Source: Theropithecus gelada (lineage: Eukaryota; Chordata; Mammalia; Primates; Cercopithecidae). Taken from it: a stretch of DNA of 64,000 bases. The translations under genes and the position numbers were made by a program. Positions within the stretch are counted from its first letter, which is position 1. The number at the start of each line of letters is the position of its first letter. The stretch lies in contig NC_037681.1 of NCBI RefSeq assembly GCF_003255815.1, positions 83,147,578-83,211,577 of the forward strand, in the 5' to 3' direction. This document shows, piece after piece, positions 58,040-64,000 of the stretch. The notes beneath the pieces were generated by a model. It saw only the letters and a program-made list of their open reading frames with translations, was not told the DNA's origin and did not search any database.

Positions 58040-58570
58040 TGCTACTAATGAATTGTTTCTAACATACTTATCTGATTATATTATTTCTCTGCTTAAATCC
58101 CTTAATGGCTGCCTGTAGCCTTAATAACTGATGCTCATACTCCTTAGTTTGACACTTATGTGTCCTTCATGTCTACTTTTCTAGCCAAATCTCTTCCTAT
58201 CCCCCCACAAACACTATATTCCAACCACACAGCACTATTAAATAAGCAATGTGTTTGTCTTTTTGTATCTGCTTCCTTCTTTGTCTAGACGTCCTCCTCC
58301 ATTTCCCACTGCCCTTTCCCCGCTTTCCCTCCTTTCTATCTTATTTATCCTTCAAGATTCAGCCCAGGTGTCATCTCCTCTGGAAGCCTCCCCAGATCAC
58401 CCTTGCTGGATTAAGGTGTTTCTTTCCTCTGCTCTCCTTGTGCTTACACACATCATACTTTCTCCAATTCTTCATTTACTTGCCTGTTTCTGAAACTAAA
58501 AGCTAGAGTATAAGCTCTTGAGCTAGGAACTGAATTGACCATCTCTGAAGTACTTATATCCTGAATTAAC
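58040..58570 (+). repeat. L2 LINE fragment
   Basis: The blocks 'taaatcccttaatggctgcc', 'ccttcaagattcagcccagg' and 'tctggaagcctccccagatc' follow the L2 3' order. The two overlapping plus-strand frames here are incidental. Confidence 0.72.
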
Positions 58571-58574
58571 TAAC

Positions 58575-60850
58575 TATTACAAAAATGAACTATTTGCCTC
58601 ATCTGTCTCTGTAAATAATCAATTTATACAGTAAAATTATGTTAAGTGTATTCACTGCCAGCCATGTGCTAAACATAAGCAGAGGTAGATGTAGCCTCTT
58701 CCCAATGGCCCTAGCTCCTAAATTTAACCATTATTAGATAGGCTTTTTTCCTTGATGCATTCTTAATGTTATAGTCAATGAAAAAAAATAAAATTTCAAT
58801 CATGCTGTTGCCTAATAGGGGTTGTTCCATACTTCCCCATCAGATAGTCATTAATATTCTCAGAATTTTAACCGTACTTTAAACTTGGCCTACAGTCGAA
58901 CAGTATTTATGAACATAAAAGTGTTCCCATTTTCACCAAGAAATATAAAGAAAATTATCACTTGCTGGATTTAAGTTAAGTCATCCCCTGGTGGATGGCC
59001 CTCTGATAATAGCATGTGCCACAGCCTCACTCAATGTATTGTGTGGGCCCTTGACTGTACTTTCTTCTCAACTACTTCCAACTGTGGGTCATCCACTCAA
59101 CAGACATTTCATTGTGTGATTTCCTATTGACAAATGTCTTTCTTGTGCTTTTTGTAATGCTGTTCTGTTTGGAGCAAGTTTGTTCCCTTTGGCAGAAAAC
59201 ACTATTCATGAGAAAAATTTCCTAATGAAAAAAGTCCTAGACTTTGGTGCTGAGTATCAGCAGCATAAGGAAAAGCACAACTGCGTGAGGATTAGAACTT
59301 TATATGTGTAATTGACTTCAGGCTCCAACCAAAGACAGCATCAGGATAAATCCTCTTATGCTTTAACTTGCTCTGAACCACCTCTCAGATGTCCAGGTTC
59401 ATCGTAAAACGTGTTCCATCTATGCCTGAAGTATCTTGAGGCTCTAAATCTTTGCAAGAGTATTTTATTCTCTCATCCATGTTAGAAAAACATTGTCAGG
59501 AAAGCAAACATAGTTACCTGACGGTCTCATGTCAGACTTTTTGTTTATTTAGGTAAGCACCTCTTCCTACTAGTGGACTCACCTCAGAAGATTTCAAAAA
59601 CAAAAGTCTCAAGTGATGTGGATATTTCCGCCTGGTTGTAGTGGGATAGGCTGGATTGATGATTTTTCACACTAAGCTCTGAGTGTTCCAATGAGTTCCT
59701 TGGAAGTCTCTCAGGATCAAGAGGGGTGAGTGGAAGGGGCTCCCCCCTCCAGTTTCAATATGAGCTACTCTATTTTTATCCATTTTATATAAATTGATCT
59801 CTAATCTGAATTTCATTTGAAAAAAGCATGTAAGTTTAAAAAGACAGCAGAACTAGAATACTTTTTTAAAAATTCAGTAGTTAGCTTATATTGCATACAA
59901 ATAAAGTAGGCATGGGATATTGATATTGCTGTTAGTTCAAAGCAGTAACACATTTAAAAATTCATTTATTCTACAAACATCTATTGAGTTATGATTGCTG
60001 CTAAATATGTTCAGTTTGAGATTCTACCCAGTTTGATGGGATAGTGTTTTTCACAAGGTACATGGCTTTTTGCAGATGTCCACCACTCTATAAACCACAT
60101 AACTGGAAGAGAACCTGGGAATTATCTAGTCTACCCTCTTCCTTTTTAGTCGAAGAAACTAGAGTAGAAAGAAATTAAGTAAGTTGAACAACGATACTTC
60201 AGGCACCAAGTGGGCAGCTGAGGTAAATCCACATGCAGCTTGCCCTTTGTGTATAAAAATAATGCATCTTGGAGATGACAGAGGAAACTAAAATATGTTC
60301 TGTCTTATTTTATATTACAAGACTAACTCTGTTCATGTCAAGTTGCTAAACCATTAATACATAAAATAAAGAAAAAAAATTACTTTTGTATGTTTGAGAA
60401 ACATGGTGATAACCAGTCTCTAAATACGAATTCTTTTCTTCCCTGTTTCACTGCACTATGTGCAAAAATTTGTTTCCAAAGAGATCAAGGAAGCATATAC
60501 ACTGATTTATCCTATAGTTGTGAAATTCTGCCTAACCTCAGTCTTGCTCCAAGGTCTTTTCCACTGCAGCAGTCAAGCTCATCTACTATCCCAGTCCTGC
60601 TAGTGCCAATACCTTGACCTTCCCATGAGATGTTAGGAATCCTTGTGGCTGCTGGGTTAGAACTGGCAATGGAACAGGGAAAGACTGAGCCAGGCAAGAC
60701 CGTTAAATCCAGCTGTCCCTGGGCCAGGTTCGTGTAAGAAAAGAAATGGCTTTCTGTGGACAGATGCAAAGCTGAGCTGCCAAGAAGTTTGATGGGATGG
60801 TAGAGGAGGTAGCTCTCTAAATATTGGAAATCCCAAGCCCATGGAAGGTG
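58575..60850. other. Unique non-coding DNA
   Basis: No gene or clear repeat was recognised. The frames at 60390-60617 and 60874-60512 show no domain. Confidence 0.4.
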
Positions 60851-60854
60851 ATGG

Positions 60855-61065
60855 CACATAAGCAAAGACCTCACACTTTGGAGCCAATGGACTTGGCTTT
60901 AGAATCCCAGCTGCACCTCTTACTGGCAATGAGACTTTGCAAATTTATTTTAACTTCTCTAAGCCCCCAGTTTCCATCTCTGTGAAATATGGTTGTAAAA
61001 ATACCATGAAATGATGTATGTAAGGAAATTCATTAGCACAGTGCCTGCCTAATACATTTTAGTTT
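60855..61065 (+). repeat. MIR SINE
   Basis: 'gcacctcttactggcaatga', 'gtttccatctctgtgaaata' and 'cattagcacagtgcctgcc' in MIR order. Confidence 0.75.
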
Positions 61066-61069
61066 CTCT

Positions 61070-61965
61070 TTTCTTCACCTTAAATTCCTTAGTTTCCTCC
61101 CATCTCGGGCCCTCTCTCTCTACGTCTCTATGAAACAGCTCTGCTAAAGAAAGATGCAAGCTTTTGCTGATCTACCCTTGAAGAAAAGCTCCTTGGAATT
61201 TGGACCTACAGTTTGAAAATCTGGCATGCTACACTAACACTACTGTCACAAGGGAAAAAATTATTTGTGACAGAGAAAAATTACCTGCAATTTACAATAC
61301 CCAGCTGCCTCCAGAGGAGGTTCTTTGCTGAACGGAGTGGTGGGCATCAGGATACAAGGTTAACAGAGTTCACCAAATTGTTCTGCATTAGAAAAATCCT
61401 GTTTGTTCATTTATTGTAGGAGGTAGGCAGGGGGGAGTCAGGGTGAATGGAAAATGAATGAGATCCAGAAGAACCAGGGAAAACGTGGAGCCTATGTGTG
61501 GCAAGATTGAAGAGTGGAAAAGTGGCTAAGGGGAACTTTCGGCAGAGACCCAGATGTTAAACAGGAATTTTTATTAAAATGTGCTCTGTGGTGCTCCATA
61601 TAATCCTTTCATGCCTTTCTCCACAAAACCTACAATAATATCTATATTTCTTATCAATTTATTGAAGGAGTTGAATTTGTTCTTGCTGAGAAGTACAGGA
61701 ACAAATTGAAGTGTTAAGTCCCCCTTCAAAGTGTTTGTGAGCCCAGCACAGGGCTGCCTATGAGGCTCAGGAACATCTGGGTCACATTACTTAAAAATCA
61801 GCAACCTCTCCTCTGGCTGAAATATGCATTATTTTTAAAAAAGCAGGAAGAAAGAATAAACACCTAGAAACCATTGTCATGGGGCCCAGGACAACACGAC
61901 TCAGCCCCGAAGGATAAAGATAGAGTTTCACCAGCCAAAGGTACACATGTCCAAAAGATTGGCCT
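61070..61965. other. Unique non-coding DNA
   Basis: Nothing recognised on either strand. Confidence 0.35.
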
Positions 61966-61973
61966 TAACTCAG

Positions 61974-62380
61974 TGACATAGTTTGGATATTTGTCCCTGC
62001 CCAAATCTCATGTTGAATTCTAATTCCCAGTGCTGGAGGTGGGGCCTGGTGGGAGGTATTTGGGTCATGGGGGTGGATTCCTCATGACTTGGTACTGTCT
62101 TCATGATAGTGAATGGGTTCTCAAGATATCTGGTCATTTAAAAGTGAGCAGCACCCCTCTACTCTTTCTTTTGCTCTTGCTCTGGCCATGCGATATGCCT
62201 GCTCCCTCTTCACCTTCCACCATGATTGTAAGCTTCCTCTGGCCTCTCTAGAAGTTGAGTGGATGCCAGCACCGTGCTTCCTGTACAGCCTGTAGAACTG
62301 TGAACAATTAAACTTCTTTTCTTTATAAATTGTCCAGTCTCAGGTATTTCTTTATAGCAACGCAAGAACGGCCTAACACA
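61974..62380 (+). mobile_element. Solitary ERVL-MaLR LTR (MST type)
   Basis: A 407-bp LTR starting TGACATAGTTTGGATA and ending CCTAACACA. It has 'ggtggggcctggtgggaggt', an ATTAAA-type polyadenylation signal near 62308 and 'ttctttataaattgtccagt'. An exact 5-bp target duplication ctcag (61969-61973 and 62381-62385) matches retroviral-type integration. No internal region remains. Confidence 0.9.
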
Positions 62381-62389
62381 CTCAGAACT

Positions 62390-63155
62390 TCTCTATGTAC
62401 CTCACAAAATGGTTATAAGGCCTTCAACTCTTAATTTTTCTATTGTAAACACTGTTGATTATTCAGAATATTTACCTGATGCTGCAAAATTTGTGTGAAA
62501 AGTCAAAGAATAAAAGTGTTCAATAAATCCCAAGGCAGAGGCTTTCATTTGACTGAGAACTCTTTCCATGGCCAGAAAATCAACAGCAGCAGCTTTCTGA
62601 GCTCACCGGTGAAGTAATGGGATAATGGATTAGATTTTCAGAGCTTCCAGCAGAGCTTGTGGTCACATTTAGCTCCATTGCTCTACTTCCCTCATGATTC
62701 TCTTTGCTTTTTCACAGTGGAACAGGGCCTGTTAGCAAGCAAGAAGTAGCTTTTAAGAAAAAGGTCACATTTTTTTAAAAAATGAAAGAAAAGAAAAAGG
62801 TCACAGAAAAACACATACCTTGAAAAACTGATAGGAGTAGAAACTGGATATGGAGAAAGATGACAGAGTCCAAGAGAGCATCCAGGAAGCTTTTAAGATT
62901 TGAGAGTGTTACATAGTATACCACTTTGAAATACTAGCTATTCAAATTAATAAAGCTATAGGAGTTTGTTGTGGAAGCCTAATTGCTTCAAGTCGTTGGT
63001 GCCACATCCAGAACAGCTACCATTTTAACTGGAAAATTGGTTTCTACAAAATGATCAACAGGTACAAATAAATGGATGATGCTCTATTGCAAGGGTAACA
63101 TGAAGATAGCCCTGAACATGCTACAGTGAGCTGCTGCATAAGACAGCTCTGAGAA
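62390..63155. other. Unique non-coding DNA
   Basis: No gene or repeat recognised. 62540-62700 has balanced composition and might be a conserved element, which one sequence cannot show. Confidence 0.35.
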
Positions 63156-63159
63156 TTGA

Positions 63160-63360
63160 GTGTCATAATGTAGAGGAAAAAGCATAAGGTTTAGAATTAG
63201 ATGGCCTAGAGGAAAACCCAAGCTCTAATACTTGCTACTTGCCAAACAGGTCGCTCAGTTCTTCTGAACCTCAATAGCATCTTCTATAAAGTGAGGTGTT
63301 GTACCTCACACGGTTGTTAAAAGGTTCGGTGAAGAAAAATGCAGATGAAAGCACTTTTAA
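63160..63360 (+). repeat. MIR SINE (decayed)
   Basis: 'tagaattagatggcctag', 'atcttctataaagtgagg' and 'gttgttaaaaggttcggtga' in MIR order. Confidence 0.6.
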
Positions 63361-63526
63361 ATTTTTTTCTAATGACGAGAGTAATACATGTTCAATGCAA
63401 GCAACTTACAAAGCAGAAAAATACTAAGAAAAATGCCAAAGAAGAACCCATAATCTTACCAATCAAGGAGAACATATAGTATTTCAATATGTCTTCTCAA
63501 TTATTTTATATGTATGGGTGTGTGCA

Positions 63527-63552
63527 CGCACACACACACACACAAACACACT
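63527..63552. repeat. (CA)n microsatellite
   Basis: About eight CA units, an aaacac interruption, then more CA. Short and probably only mildly variable. Confidence 0.85.
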
Positions 63553-63554
63553 TC

Positions 63555-64000
63555 TTTTTAAACAAAAATAGCATCTTGAATGTGCATACTATTTTTGTAG
63601 CCTGCATTTCTACTTAGCAATAATATACTGCAAAATATCTCCCATGCCAATAGTCTTCTACCACCATGTGCTTAGGAAAACACTTAAAACTGTAAATGGC
63701 CGTTCAAATATCAGTAGTTATTATGAAAATATGAATGAATATTCTCATTTCTCCCTCAATACACACCAAACCTGAAGCACCCAAAAAGTCCCCCTGCATC
63801 ATTTTATTGGCAATTTTCTAAATAAGCTATAAGGTGAACAGAATCCTTTTCTTCTGTCTTTTTTTGTTTCTTTCATGATCTTTTCTTTGTGATAACTAGG
63901 AAGAAAAAAGTTACAAAATGAGATTGCATGCCAGCATATTTTATTTTAAATGCCTTTGATTTTTTCTCTTCTAATTTGCTTTTCCAACGATGCATGGATT
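63555..64000. other. AT-rich non-coding DNA to the window end
   Basis: Possible old LINE 3' sequence at 63360-63650, not assigned with confidence. Nothing else recognised. Confidence 0.35.

Noticed and set aside
63527..63552. Z-DNA-forming regulatory element at the (CA)n run
   Set aside because: The run is short and interrupted; there is no gene nearby to support a role.

Overview
The window is nuclear DNA from a primate. It holds one protein-coding gene in a dense bed of Alu, L1, MIR, L2 and LTR elements, and nothing bacterial or viral in organisation. The gene is TMEM17, on the minus strand; from memory the human copy lies on chromosome 2p15. Several young Alu copies carry the right-arm variant 'gatccggccactgca' in place of the ape 'gatcgcgccactgca'. 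I associate this with the AluYR lineages of Old World monkeys. The predicted TMEM17 protein also differs at a few residues from the human protein as I remember it. A macaque, baboon or vervet-like genome is therefore more likely than human.

Layout. 1-5540: AT-rich sequence downstream of TMEM17, with L1M, L2 and three Alus. 5540-11700: TMEM17, four coding exons joined at 11456-11357, 8091-7988, 7846-7733 and 6790-6512, giving 198 residues with consensus splice sites and a CpG-island promoter. A near-palindromic RFX X-box-like motif lies 67 bp before the ATG, which fits the gene's ciliary role. 11.7-20 kb: upstream intergenic DNA with old L1 and L2 pieces, MIR and eight Alu units, including an odd one-and-a-half-unit Alu composite. 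20-30.2 kb: an old L1M on the minus strand, split by Alus and by a near full-length younger L1 (21576-27493) with target-site duplications. The younger L1 has an intact endonuclease reading frame but a broken ORF1 and ORF2. 30-43 kb: mostly unique DNA with Alus, a solitary LTR with visible TATA and polyadenylation signals, and an LTR12/HERV9-like LTR with CCAAT-containing tandem repeats. 43.3-48.3 kb: an MLT1-type LTR, then an ancient plus-strand L1M split by a MaLR LTR and an Alu; a perfect 50-bp inverted repeat sits in this tract. 48.6-54 kb: an unidentified GC-richer block and unique DNA. 54.8-58 kb: an L1M piece and a processed pseudogene of PSAT1 that keeps its 3' UTR and is itself hit by an Alu. 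58-64 kb: L2, MIR, a MaLR solo LTR with a clean 5-bp target duplication, and unique DNA.

Only TMEM17 is a credible functional gene. The remaining content is a record of layered insertions plus a few local rearrangements. I found no CRISPR array, tRNA, rRNA, operon or new molecular system. The most useful second-look items are the X-box-like site, the 50-bp perfect inverted repeat, the exact 59-bp tandem duplication, the composite Alu, and two unidentified blocks (18.5-19.66 kb and 48.7-50.1 kb).
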